Shown: in pieces, positions 13,670 through 25,380 of the stretch | Numbering within the stretch: position 1 is the first letter of the stretch | How the letters are laid out: every line of letters starts with the position of its first letter | Source: Avena insularis | Lineage: Eukaryota > Streptophyta > Magnoliopsida > Poales > Poaceae | Assembly (NCBI GenBank): GCA_023614405.1 | Contig: CM042688.1 | Coordinates: 383,512,567-383,576,566 of the forward strand | Direction: 5' to 3' | Length of the DNA stretch: 64,000 nucleotides | Translations under genes and position numbers: made by a program | The notes under the pieces: generated by a model | Database searches by the model: none | What the model was told of the DNA's origin: nothing | Seen by the model: only the letters and a program-made list of their open reading frames with translations

Positions 13670-15878
13670 ACCACAACTAGAGTTCATTGCATGTGTGTTC
13701 TTTTCATAAACCACAACTATAGTCATTGCATGTGTGTTCTTTTCATAAACCACAACTAGAGTCATTGCATGTGTGTTGTTTTCATAAACCACATGGATCC
13801 ACCAGAGTCATTGCATGTGTGTTCTTTTCATAAACCACATGGATCCACTAGAGTCATTGCATGTGTGTTATTTTCCTAAACCACAAATAGAGTTATTGCA
13901 TGTTTGTTCTTTTCATAAACCACAACTAGAGTCCCTTACATGTGTGTTGTTTTCATAAACCACATGGATCCACTAGAGTTCATTGCATTTGTGTTCTTTT
14001 CATAAACCACATGGTGCCACTAGATTTCATTGCATGTGTGTTCTTTTCATAAACCACATCTAGAGTCATTGCAAATGTGTTATTTTCATAAACCACAACT
14101 TTAGTTCATTGCATGTGTGTTCTTTTCATAAACCACATGGAGCCACTAGATTTCATTGCATGTGTGTTCTTTTCATAAACCACATCTAGAGTCATTGCAA
14201 GTGTGTTATTTTCATAAACCACAACTTGAGTTCATTGCATGTGTGTTCTTTTCATAAACCACATCTAGAGTCATTGCATGTGTGTTATTTTCATAAACCA
14301 CAACTAGAGTTCGTTGCATGTGTGTTCTTTTCATAAACCACATGGATCCACTAGAGTTCATTGCATGTGTGTTCTTTTCATAAACCACATGGATCCACCA
14401 GAGTCATTGCATGTGTGTTCTTTTCATAAACAACATCTAGACTCATTGCTTGTGTGTTGTTTTCATAAACCACAACTTGAGTTAATTGCATGTGTGTTCT
14501 TTTCATAAACCACATTGATCCACCAGAGTCATTGCATGTGTGTTCTTTTCATAAACCACATGGATCCACCAGAGTCATTGCATGTGTGTTCTTTTCATGA
14601 ACCACATGGATCCACTAGAGTCATTGCATGTGTGTTATTTTCCTAAACCACAAATAGAGTTATTGCATGTTTGTTCTTTTCATAAACCACAACTAGACTC
14701 CCTTACATGTGTGTTATTTTCATAAACCACATGGATCCACTAGAGTTCTTAGCATTTGTGTTCTTTTCATAAACCACAACTAGAGTTCATTGCATGTGTG
14801 TTCTTTTCATAAACCACAACTATAGTCATTGCATGTGTGTTCTTTTCATAAACCACAACTAGAGTCATTGCATGTGTGTTGTTTTCATAAACCACATGGA
14901 TCCACCAGAGTCATTGCATGTGTGTTCTTTTCATAAACCACATGGATCCACTAGAGTCATTGCATGTGTGTTATTTTCCTAAACCACAAATAGAGTTATT
15001 GCATGTTTGTTCTTTTCATAAACCACAACTAGAGTCCCTTACATGTGTGTTGTTTTCATAAACCACATGGATCCACTAGAGTTCATTGCATTTGTGTTCT
15101 TTTCATAAACCACATGGTGCCACTAGATTTCATTGCATGTGTGTTCTTTTCATAAACCACATCTAGAGTCATTGCAAATGTGTTATTTTCATAAACCACA
15201 ACTTTAGTTCATTGCATGTGTGTTCTTTTCATAAACCACATGGAGCCACTAGATTTCATTGCATGTGTGTTCTTTTCATAAACCACATCTAGAGTCATTG
15301 CAAGTGTGTTATTTTCATAAACCACAACTTGAGTTCATTGCATGTGTGTTCTTTTCATAAACCACATCTAGAGTCATTGCATGTGTGTTATTTTCATAAA
15401 CCACAACTAGAGTTCGTTGCATGTGTGTTCTTTTCATAAACCACATGGATCCACTAGAGTTCATTGCATGTGTGTTCTTTTCATAAACCACATGGATCCA
15501 CCAGAGTCATTGCATGTGTGTTCTTTTCATAAACAACATCTAGACTCATTGCTTGTGTGTTGTTTTCATAAACCACAACTTGAGTTAATTGCATGTGTGT
15601 TCTTTTCATAAACCACATTGATCCACCAGAGTCATTGCATGTGTGTTCTTTTCATAAACCACATGGATCCACCAGAGTCATTGCATGTGTGTTCTTTTCA
15701 TAAACCACATGGATCCACTAGAGTCATTGCATGTGTGTTATTTTCCTAAACCACAAATAGAGTTATTGCATGTTTGTTCTTTTCATAAACCACAACTAGA
15801 CTCCCTTACATGTGTGTTATTTTCATAAACCACATGGATCCACTAGAGTTCTTAGCATTTGTGTTCTTTTCATAAACC
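13670..15878 (+). repeat. Direct tandem duplication of a 1103-bp unit
   Basis: The unit at about 13672-14775 is followed immediately by a second copy at about 14775-15878. By eye the copies are almost identical; I noted one substitution (TTCATGAACC near 14594 against TTCATAAACC near 15697). The identical 64-codon ORFs at 14314 and 15417 reflect this duplication and are not genes. Confidence 0.88.
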
Positions 15879-18800
15879 ACATGGTGCCACTAGATTTCAT
15901 TGCATGTGTGTTCTTTTCATAAACCACATGTAGAGTCATTGCAAGTGTGTTATTTTCATAAACCACAACTTGAGTTCATTGCATGTGTGTTCTTTTCATA
16001 AACCACATGGATCCACCAGAGTCATTGCATATGTGTTCTTTTCATAAACAACGACTAGAGTAATTGCATGTGTGTTCTTTTCATAAACCACAACTAGAGT
16101 CATTGCATATGTGTTCTTTTCATAAACCACAACTAGAGTCCATTACATGTGTGTTCTTTTCATAATCCACATGGATCCACTAGAGTTCATTGCATGTGTG
16201 TTATTTTCATAAACCACATGGAGCCACTAGATTTCATTGCACGTGTGTTCTTTTCATAAACCACAACTAGAGTAATTTGAATGTGTGTTCTTTTCATAAA
16301 CCACATGGATCCACAAGATTCATTGCATTTGTGTTCTTTTCATAAACCAGAACTAGAGTCATTGCATGCGTGTTCTTTTCATAAACCACATGGATCCACC
16401 AGAGTCATTGCATGTGTGTTCTTTTCATAAACCACATTGATCCACCAGAGTCATTGCATGTGTGTTATTTTCATAAACCACATGGATCCACCAGAGTCAT
16501 TGTAGGTGTGTTCTTTTCATAAACCACATGGAGCCACTAGATTTCATTGCATGTGTGTTCTTTTCATAAACAACATCTAGACTCATTGCTTGTGTGTTGT
16601 TTTCATAAACCACAACTTGAGTTAATTGCATGTGTGTTCTTTTCATAAACCACATTGATCCACCAGAGTCATTGCATGTGTGTTCTTTTCATAAACCACA
16701 TGGATCCACCAGAGTCATTGCATGTGTGTTCTTTTCATAAACCACATGGATCCACTAGAGTCATCGCATGTGTGTTATTTTCCTAAACCACAAATAGAGT
16801 TATTGCATGTGTGTTCTTTTCATAAACCACAACTAGACTCCCTTACATGTGTGTTATTTTCATAAGCCACATCGATCCACTAGAGTTCTTAGCATTTGTG
16901 TTCTTTTCATAAACCACATGGTGCCACTAGATTTCATTGCATGTGTGTTCTTTTCATAAACCACATGTAGAGTCATTGCAAGTGTGTTATTTTCATAAAC
17001 CACAACTTGAGTTCATTGCATGTGTGTTCTTTTCATAAACCACATGGATCCACTAGAGTCATTGCATGTGTGTTCTTTTCATAAACCACATCTAGAGTCA
17101 TTGCAAGTGTGTTATTTTCATAAACCACAACTTGAGTTCATTGCATGTGTGTTCTTTTCATAAACCACATCTAGTGTCATTGCATGTGTGTTATTTTCAT
17201 AAACCACAACTAGAGTTCATTGCATGTGTGTTCTTTTCATAAAACACATGGATCCACTAGAGTTCATTGCATGTGTGTTCTTTTCATAAACCACATCTAC
17301 AGTCATAGTAGGAGTGTTCTTTTCATAAATCACAACTAGAGTTCATTGCATGTGTGTTCTTTTCATAAACCACATGGATCCACCAGAGTCATTGCATGTG
17401 TGTTCTTTTCATAAACCACAACTATAGTCATTGCATGTGTGTTCTTTTCATAAACCACAACTAGAGTCATTGCATGTGTGTTGTTTTCATAAACCACATG
17501 GATCCACCAGAGTCATTGCATGTGTGTTCTTTTCATAAACCACATGGATCAACTAGAGTCATTGCATGTGTGTTATTTTCCTAAACCACAAATAGAGTTA
17601 TTGCATGTTTGTTCTTTTCATAAACCACAACTAGAGTCCCTTACATGTGTGTTGTTTTCATAAACCACATGGATCCACTAGAGTTCATTGCATGTGTGTT
17701 CTTTTCATAAACCACATGGTGCCACTAGATTTCATTGCATGTGTGTTCTTTTCATAAACAACATCTAGACTCATTGCTTGTGTGTTGTTTTCATAAACCA
17801 CAACTTGAGTTAATTGCATGTGTGTTCTTTTCATAAACCACATTGATCCACCAGAGTCATTGCATGTGTGTTCTTTTCATAAACCACAACTAGAGTCCCT
17901 TACATGTGTGTTATTTTCATAAACCACATGGATCCACTAGAGTTCATTGCATTTGTGTTCTTTTCATAAACCACATGGTGCCATTAGATTTCATTGCATG
18001 TGTGTTCTTTTCATAAACCACATCTAGAGTCATTGCATGTGTGTTATTTTCATAAACCACAACTTGAGTTCATTGCATGTGTGTTCTTTTCATAAACCAC
18101 ATCTAGAGTCATTGCATGTGTGTTCTTTTCATAAACCACAACTTGACTTCATTGCATATGTGTTCTTTTCATAAACCACATGGATCCACCAGAGTCATTG
18201 CATGTGTGTTCTTTTCATAAACCACATGGATCTACTAGAGTCATTGCATGTGTGTTATTTTCCTAAACCACAAATAGAGTTATTGCATGTTTGTTCTTTT
18301 CATAAACCACAACTAGAGTCCCTTACATGTGTGTTGTTTTCATAAACCACATGGATCCACTAGAGTTCATTGTATTTGTGTTCTTTTCATAAACCACATG
18401 GTGCCACTAGATTTCATTGCATGTGTGTTCTTTTCATAAACCACATCTAGAGTCATTGCAAATGTGTTATTTTCATAAACCACAACTTGAGTTCATTGCA
18501 TGTGTGTTCTTTTCATAAACCACATGGAGCCACTAGATTTCATTGCATGTGTGTTCTTTTCATAAACCACATCTAGAGTCATTGCAAGTGTGTTATTTTC
18601 ATAAACCACAACTTGAGTTCATTGCATGTGTGTTCTTTTCATAAACCACAACTAGAGTCATTGCATATGTGTTCTTTTCATAAACCACAACTAGAGTCCA
18701 TTACATGTGTGTTCTTTTCATAATCCACATGGATCCACTAGAGTTCATTGCATGTGTGTTATTTTCATAAACCACATGGATCCACTAGATTTCATTGCAC

Positions 18801-21800
18801 GTGTGTTCTTTTCATAAACAACATCTAGACTCATTGCTTGTGTGTTGTTTTCATACCCCACAACTTGAGTTAATTGCATGTGTGTTCTTTTCATAAACCA
18901 CATTGATCCACCAGAGTCATTGCATGTGTGTTGTTTTCATAAACCACATGGATCCACCAGAGTCATTGCATGTGTGTTCTTTTCATAAACCACATGGATC
19001 CACTAGAGTCATTGCATGTGTGTTATTTTCCTAAACCACAAATAGAGTTATTGCATGTTTTTTCTTTTCATATACCACAACTAGACTCCCTTACATGTGT
19101 GTTATTTTCATAAACCACATCGATCCACTAGAGTTCTTAGCATTTGTGTTCTTTTCATAAACCACATGGTGCCACTAGATTTCATTGCATGTGTGTTCTT
19201 TTCATAAACCACATGTAGAGTCATTGCAAGTGTGTTATTTTCATAAACCACAACTTGAGTTCATTGCATGTGTGTTCTTTTCATAAACCACATCTAGAGT
19301 CATTGCATGTGTGTTCTTTTCATAAACCACAACTATAGTCATTGCATGTGTGTTCTTTTCATAAACCACAACTAGAGTCATTGCATGTGTGTTGTTTGCA
19401 TAAACCACATGGATCCACTAGTGTCATTGCATGTGTATTCTTTTCATTAACCACAACTAGAGTCATTGTGTGTGTTCTTTTCATAAACCATATGGATCCA
19501 CTAGAGTCATTGCATGTGTGTTCTTTTCATTAACCACATGGATCCACCAGAGTCATTTCATGTGTGTTCTTTTCATAAACTACATGGATCCACTAGAGTC
19601 AGTGCATGTGTGTTATTTTCATAAACCACAACTAGAGTCACTACATGTGTATTCTTTTCATAAACCACATGGATCCAATAGAATTCATTGCATGTGTTTT
19701 CTTTTCAAAAACCACATCTAGAGTCATTGCATGTGTGTTCTTTTCATAAACCACAACTAGAGTACATTGAATGTGTGTTCTTTTCATAAACCACATGGAT
19801 CGACAAGAGTCAGTGCATGTGTGTTATTTTCATAAACCAGAACTAGAGTCATTGCATGTGTGTTCTTTTCATAAACCACATGGATCCACCAGAGTCATTG
19901 CATGTGTGTTCTTTTCATAAACCACAACTATAGTCATTGCATGTGTGTTCTTTTCATAAACCACAACTAGAGTCATTGCATGTGTGTTGTTTTCATAAAC
20001 CACATGGATCCACCAGAGTCATTGCATGTGTGTTCTTTTCATAAACAACAACTAGAGTAATTGCATGTGTGTTCTTTTCATAAACCACAACTAGAGTCAT
20101 TGCATATGTGTTCTTTTCATAAACCACAACTAGAGTCCATTACATGTGTGTTCTTTTCATAATCCACATGGATCCACTAGAGTTCATTGCATGTGTGTTG
20201 TTTTCATAAACCACATGGAGCCACTAGATTTCATTGCATGTGTGTTCTTTTCATAAACCACATCTAGAGTCATTGCATGTGTGTTATTTTCATAAACCAC
20301 AACTTGAGTTCATTGCATGTGTGTTCTTTTCATAAACCACATCTAGAGTCATTGCATGTGTGTTCTTTTCATAAACCACAACTTGACTTCATTGCATATG
20401 TGTTCTTTTCATAAAGCGCATGGATCCACCAGAGTCATTGCATGTGTGTTCTTTTCATAAACCACATGAATCCACCAGAGTCATTGCATGTGTGTTCTTT
20501 TCATAAACCACATGGATCCACCAGAGTCATTGCATGTGTGTTATTTTTCCTAAACCACAACTAGAGTCATTGCATGTCTGTTATTTTCATAAACCACAAC
20601 TAGAGTCCATTACATGTGTGTTATTTTCATAAACCACATGGATCCACTAGAGTTCATTGCATTTGTGTTCTTTTCATAAACCACATGGAGCCACTAGATT
20701 TCATTGCATGTGTGTTCTTTTCATAAACCACATCTAGAGTCATTGCATCTGTGTTATTTTCATAAACCACAACTTGAGTTCATTGCATGTGTGTTCTTTT
20801 CATAAACCACATCTAGAGTCATTGCATGTGTGTTCTTGTCATAAACCACAACTAGAGTTCATTGCATGTGTGTTCTTTTCATAAAACACATGGATCCACT
20901 AGAGTTCATTGCATGTGTGTTCTTTTCATAAACCACATCTAGAGTCATAGTAGGAGTGTTGTTTTCATAAATCACAACTAGAGTTCATTGCATGTGTGTT
21001 CTTTTTATAAACCACATGGATCCACCAGAGTCATTGCATGTGTGTTCTTTTGATAAACCACATGGATCCACCAGATTCATTGCATGTGTGTTCTTTTCAT
21101 AAAACACATGGATCCACCAGAGTCATTGCATGTGTGTTATTTTCCTAAACCACAACTAGAGTCATTGCATGTTTGTTCTTTTCATAAACCACAACCAGAG
21201 TCATTGCATGTGTTTTCTTTTCATAAACCACAACTAGAGTCATTGTGTGTGTTGTTTTCATAAACCACATGGATCCACCAGTGTCATTGCATGTGTGTTC
21301 TTTTCATAAACCATATGGATCCACTAGAGTCATTGCATGTGTGTTCTATTAATAAACCACATGGATCCACACGAGTCATTGCATGTGTGTTCTTTTCATA
21401 AACCACATGGATCCACTAGAGTCATTGCATGTGTGTTATTTTCATAAACCACAACTAGAGTCACTACATGTGTAATCTTTTCATAAACCACATGGATCCA
21501 CTAGAATTCATTGCATGTGTTTTCTTTTCAAAAACCACATCTAGAGTCATTGCATGTGTCTTATTTTCATAAACGACAACTAGAGTACATTGAATGTGTG
21601 TTCTTTTCATAAACCACATGGATCGACAAGAGTCAGTGCATGTGTGTTCTTTTCATAAACCAGAACTAGAGTCATTGCATGTGTGTTCTTTTGATAAACC
21701 ACATGGTGCCACTAGATTTCATTGCATGTGTGTTCTTTTCATAAACCACAACTATAGTCATTTCATGTATGTTCTTTTCATAAACCACAACTTGAGTCAT

Positions 21801-22953
21801 TGCATGTGTGTTGTTTTCATAAACCACATGGATCCACCAGAGTCATTGCATGTGTGTTCTTTTCATAAACAACAACTAGAGTGATTGCATGTGTGTTCTT
21901 TTCATAAACCACAACTAGAGTCATTGCATATGTGTTCTTTTCATAAACCACAACTAGAGTCCATTACATGTGTGTTCTTTTCATAATCCACATGGATCCA
22001 CTAGAGTTCATTGCATGTGTGTTATTTTCATAAACCACATGGAGCCACTAGAGTTCATTGCATGTGTGTTCTTTTGATAAACCACATCTAGAGACATTGC
22101 ATGTGTGTTGTTTTCATAAACCACAACTAGAGTTCATTGCATGTGTGTTATTTTCATAAACCACATCTAGAGTCATTGCTTGTGTGTTCTTTTCATAAAC
22201 CACAACTTGAGTTCATTGCATGTGTGTTCTTTTCATAAACCACATGGATCCACCAGACTCATTGCATGTGTGTTCTTTTCATAAACCACATGGATCTACC
22301 AGAGTCATTGCATGTGTGTTCTTTTCATAAACCACATGGATCCACTAGAGTCATTGCATGTGTGTTATTTTCCTAAACCACAAATAGAGTCATTGCACGT
22401 TTGTTCTTTTCATAAACCACAACTAGAGTCCCTTACATGTGTGTTATTTTCATAAACCACATGGATCCACTAGAGTTCATTGCATTTGTGTTCTTTTCAT
22501 AAACCACATGGTGCCATTAGATTTCATTGCATGTGTGTTCTTTTCATAAACCACATCTAGAGTCATTGCATGTGTGTTATTTTCATAAACCACAACTTGA
22601 GTTCATTGCATGTGTGTTCTTTTCATAAGCCACATCTAGAGTCATTGCATGTGTGTTCTTTTCATAAACCACAACTAGAGTCATTGTGTGTGTTGTTTTC
22701 ATAAACCACATGGATCCACCAGTGTCATTGCATGTGTGTTCTTTTCATAAACAACAACTAGAGTAATTGCATGTGTGTTCTTTTCATAAACCACAACTAG
22801 AGTCATTGCATATGTGTTCTTTTCATAAACCACAACTAGAGTCCATTACATGTGTGTTCTTTTCATAATCCACATGGATCCACTAGACTTCATTGCATGT
22901 GTGTTATTATCATAAACCACATGGAGCCACTAGATTTCATTGCACGTGTGTTC

Positions 22954-22958
22954 TTTTC
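22954..22958 (+). repeat. Target-site duplication of element 1 (left)
   Basis: TTTTC directly precedes the 5' LTR. The same five bases follow the 3' LTR at 33917-33921. They are the middle of the satellite motif TTCTTTTCATAAACC. Confidence 0.93.
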
Positions 22959-22968
22959 TGTCACATCC

Positions 22969-22987
22969 CAAGATTTTCCAAATCTTG
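22969..22987 (+). other. LTR-terminal hairpin, element 1
   Basis: CAAGATTT and AAATCTTG form a perfect 8-bp inverted repeat around a TCC loop, starting 10 bp inside the LTR. It recurs at 29351-29369 in the 3' LTR. Element 2 has a different-sequence hairpin at the same place. Confidence 0.7.
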
Positions 22988-23594
22988 TAATGTGAAAAAT
23001 AAATAAACAAAATAAATTTTGTTGAAAATCAGGGTGAAAACAAACTTTTGTTTCTAAAAGGAAACTTAAAATCCCATCCTGAACAAACTTTGGTTAAAGT
23101 TTGAGTTCAACAAATCCAAATCAAGGGAAATGCATTCCTCAATGAATGTATCTGGAAATTTGAACACTAGGAAAGTAAATCAAAATCCCTTAGCCCTAAT
23201 GGAAGGAAATCATTTTCCAAAGTATCTCCAAATCTATGGATTTGATCCATACCAAATCTGATCAACAAATAATCACAAAGGATCAAGAAAATACCATAGA
23301 GATTGGTTTCACTTAGTTTGGAACCATAGACAAAATCTTATGAATATAATAAGATAAGGAAATTGAATTTCCAAAGCCAATAAAGCCCTTACCAGAACCC
23401 ATACCAATTGGTGAGCATTTAATCCTAAAGGGATTTATAAAGATAAACATTTATTAAAAGAAAATAAAATATTTTGTTTTGATAAAATGAGTAAAGATTT
23501 ATTTAAATAAAATAGTAAGGATTTAAATATCCAATTTTATTTAAGTAAAGGCTTTTCCCATTTTAAATAAACACTAAAACTTATTTTAAATAAG

Positions 23595-23950
23595 TTTTCC
23601 AAGTATTTTGATTTCTCAAAATAAAACCTACTAAAGTGTTTTGGTTTTATTTTGGATTTCAAAATAAAGTTTTTAAATAAACAAATCCTATATGGATTAT
23701 TAACTAAGGTACATTTATTTAATTATTAATGGAACCTAAAATAAAAGGTTATTTTGTTAATACAAGATTTCCAAATATCCTTATTTTCAAATAAAACCTA
23801 CTGGTTTGGTTTTGAAAGTATTTGGATTTCAAATGGAAATTTTGTTAAATAAATCAAACCCTATTTTATTAAATAACTAAAGATCAATTTTATTTAATTA
23901 CTAAATGGATTCTAAAATAAATAAAAATATTATTTTATTTTGGAATTTGG
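23595..23950 (+). repeat. Diverged internal tandem duplication in the LTR
   Basis: Two units, about 23595-23760 and 23766-23950, share an ordered series of blocks: TTTCCAA(G/A)TAT, CAAATAAAACCTACT or AAAATAAAACCTACT, TTTGGATTTCAAA, a TTAACTAAGG/ATAACTAAAG segment, TTTATTTAATTA and a final AAAATAAA run. They are well diverged, so the duplication is older than the insertion. The 3' LTR carries the same pair (about 29976-30319), less 12 bp in the first unit. Confidence 0.6.
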
Positions 23951-24079
23951 ATTATGTTGATAAACAGAACCAAATTCAAAGTACAAAGTTGAGTGATTGT
24001 TTGAATTATTTGAATGGTTTGATTGCTTGAGAAATTGATTGAAATTCAAAACAGAAAAAGAATTAGAAAAAGGTTTAGA

Positions 24080-25380
24080 CAGAAAAAAATAGAACAGCCC
24101 AGCTTTGGCCCAACAGCAGCCCAGTCCAGCCCAGTCTTCTCCCCCTTCCCCGAAGCGTTTCTCTTCCTACTCAGAAACTTACTCAGACAGAGACTGACCG
24201 GTGGCCCCGCCCCCTTCTCCCTCTCACTCACTCGCTGACGAGACGACCCCACCTCCTCTTATTTCCCCCCGAACCGTTTTTCTTCACCGCAGAAAGAACC
24301 CGTTAAAATTGTTGGTGGACCTCTCTCTCCTTTCTTTCCCCCCTGACCGTTGGACCCCACTAGCCCTGGTCATCCTCCTCACCCGCCATCGAGCCCCCTC
24401 TCCGCTGCCGTTCTTGTCTTTGATTGCCGAGATCAATTCGTTCTTTGCGCGCTTTACCTCGCTACGACCACGCACTATTAAACGCCAGCGTCCCCTCCTC
24501 CTTTCCCCTCACACGCCACTCCCTCTCTGCCCCGAGGCTGCCGTAATTCGAGCCCGTATCGCCATAGCTCCGACCACCGTCTCCGACCATTTCCGGCCGT
24601 GTCCTGCCACCCCATGCCTCCTCGACCTAACTCACACCTTCCCCAGCTCCTGGCGCATCTTCCTGTGCCAGACGTTCAATCATGTGGCGCCCGAGCAACG
24701 CTCGCAATAAGCTCCCGAGCAACACCGTCGCTCCAACTCCGGCGAACTCCACAGGTAGCTCCCAGCCGCCCCTCTTCTTTTAGATGATGCGCCTAAGACC
24801 AGTGACTTCTTCCGCAACTAATGCCATCGTTCTCGTGTCCTAGCTCACACCGTAGCATCGCCTCCGTCGTCGACAGTGAGCACCGCCGTCTGTCTCGCCT
24901 CCGACGAGTTTTCCCGGTAAGTATAGACCGCCCCGCGCCTTCTTGTTCATACACACGACTTCGCCTCGATCCTGTGAATCTAACCGCGTCATCATTTTGT
25001 CTCGAGGTGATCCACAAGACCTCCCAACCGCAACTAGAACGCCGTCGAGCGAACTCCGGCGAGCGATTACTCCTACGACCGTGCGCCCCGTGACCAACCG
25101 CGAGTACATTGAGCATCGTCGTGACCCCCTGAGCCCGGTGAGAAACCCCTCTTTCTCCCTCACCTCTGGTAGCATCGTCACCGTCGTCGACCGATAGCTC
25201 GCCCGGTAGCCGGCCGCCAGCCGCCGGGCAAGCAGCGCGTAGCGTCAGCGTAGGATCTTAATCGCGTGTACGAGATTGACCGAGCGAAGGTGCAGCGTTG
25301 ATCTGAGCCGCACCTGCCCTTTAATCCAGTGGTCTGTGTCACTCGATTTAACCGTATGGACCAATAGGAACACGACGCGT
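24080..25380 (+). promoter_or_regulatory. GC-rich CpG-dense zone of the 5' LTR; candidate promoter/leader
   Basis: The zone is sharply richer in G, C and CpG than the flanking AT-rich LTR and is full of CTCC, CCG and pyrimidine runs. It holds splice-donor-like sites at 24917 (CGGTAAGTAT) and 25138 (CGGTGAGA). Position in the LTR and composition fit a transcribed leader near the start of transcription, but I see no convincing TATA box, so the role is inferred. The matching zone of the 3' LTR (about 30460-31725) differs by many small insertions and deletions and has CGGCAATTAT at the first donor position. Confidence 0.4.

Larger units (their letters stand above)
1..22958 (+). repeat. Satellite block A, 39/46-bp monomers
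   Basis: This is a continuous head-to-tail tandem array. The short monomer (39 bp) reads CATTGCATGTGTGTTC, then TTTTCATAAACCACA, then ACTAGAGT. The long monomer (46 bp) has TGGATCC inserted before ACTAGAGT, which creates a BamHI site in a TGGATCCA palindrome. A third class replaces ACTAGAG with TCTAGAG (XbaI site). One extra T in AGAGTTCATT makes 40- and 47-bp versions. Common variants are TTATTTTC or TTGTTTTC for TTCTTTTC, TTTTCCTAAACC, and a shortened CATTGTGTGTGTTG. Every monomer is on the + strand and I found no inversion. There is no gene in the block; short ORFs in it are period artefacts. I do not recognise the family name. The block continues beyond the left edge and is cut on the right by element 1. 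Confidence 0.97.

Noticed and set aside
1..22958. CRISPR-like pattern: ~29-bp conserved segment alternating with 10-17-bp variable segment
   Set aside because: The variable parts are a few recurring types (ACTAGAG, TGGATCCACTAGAG, TCTAGAG), not unique spacers; there is no cas gene, and the context is eukaryotic satellite DNA with LTR elements.
24201..25197. ORFs up to 169 codons on both strands of the GC-rich zone of element 1
   Set aside because: High GC lowers stop frequency; the frames are not kept between the two LTRs, overlap on both strands and match no family I know.
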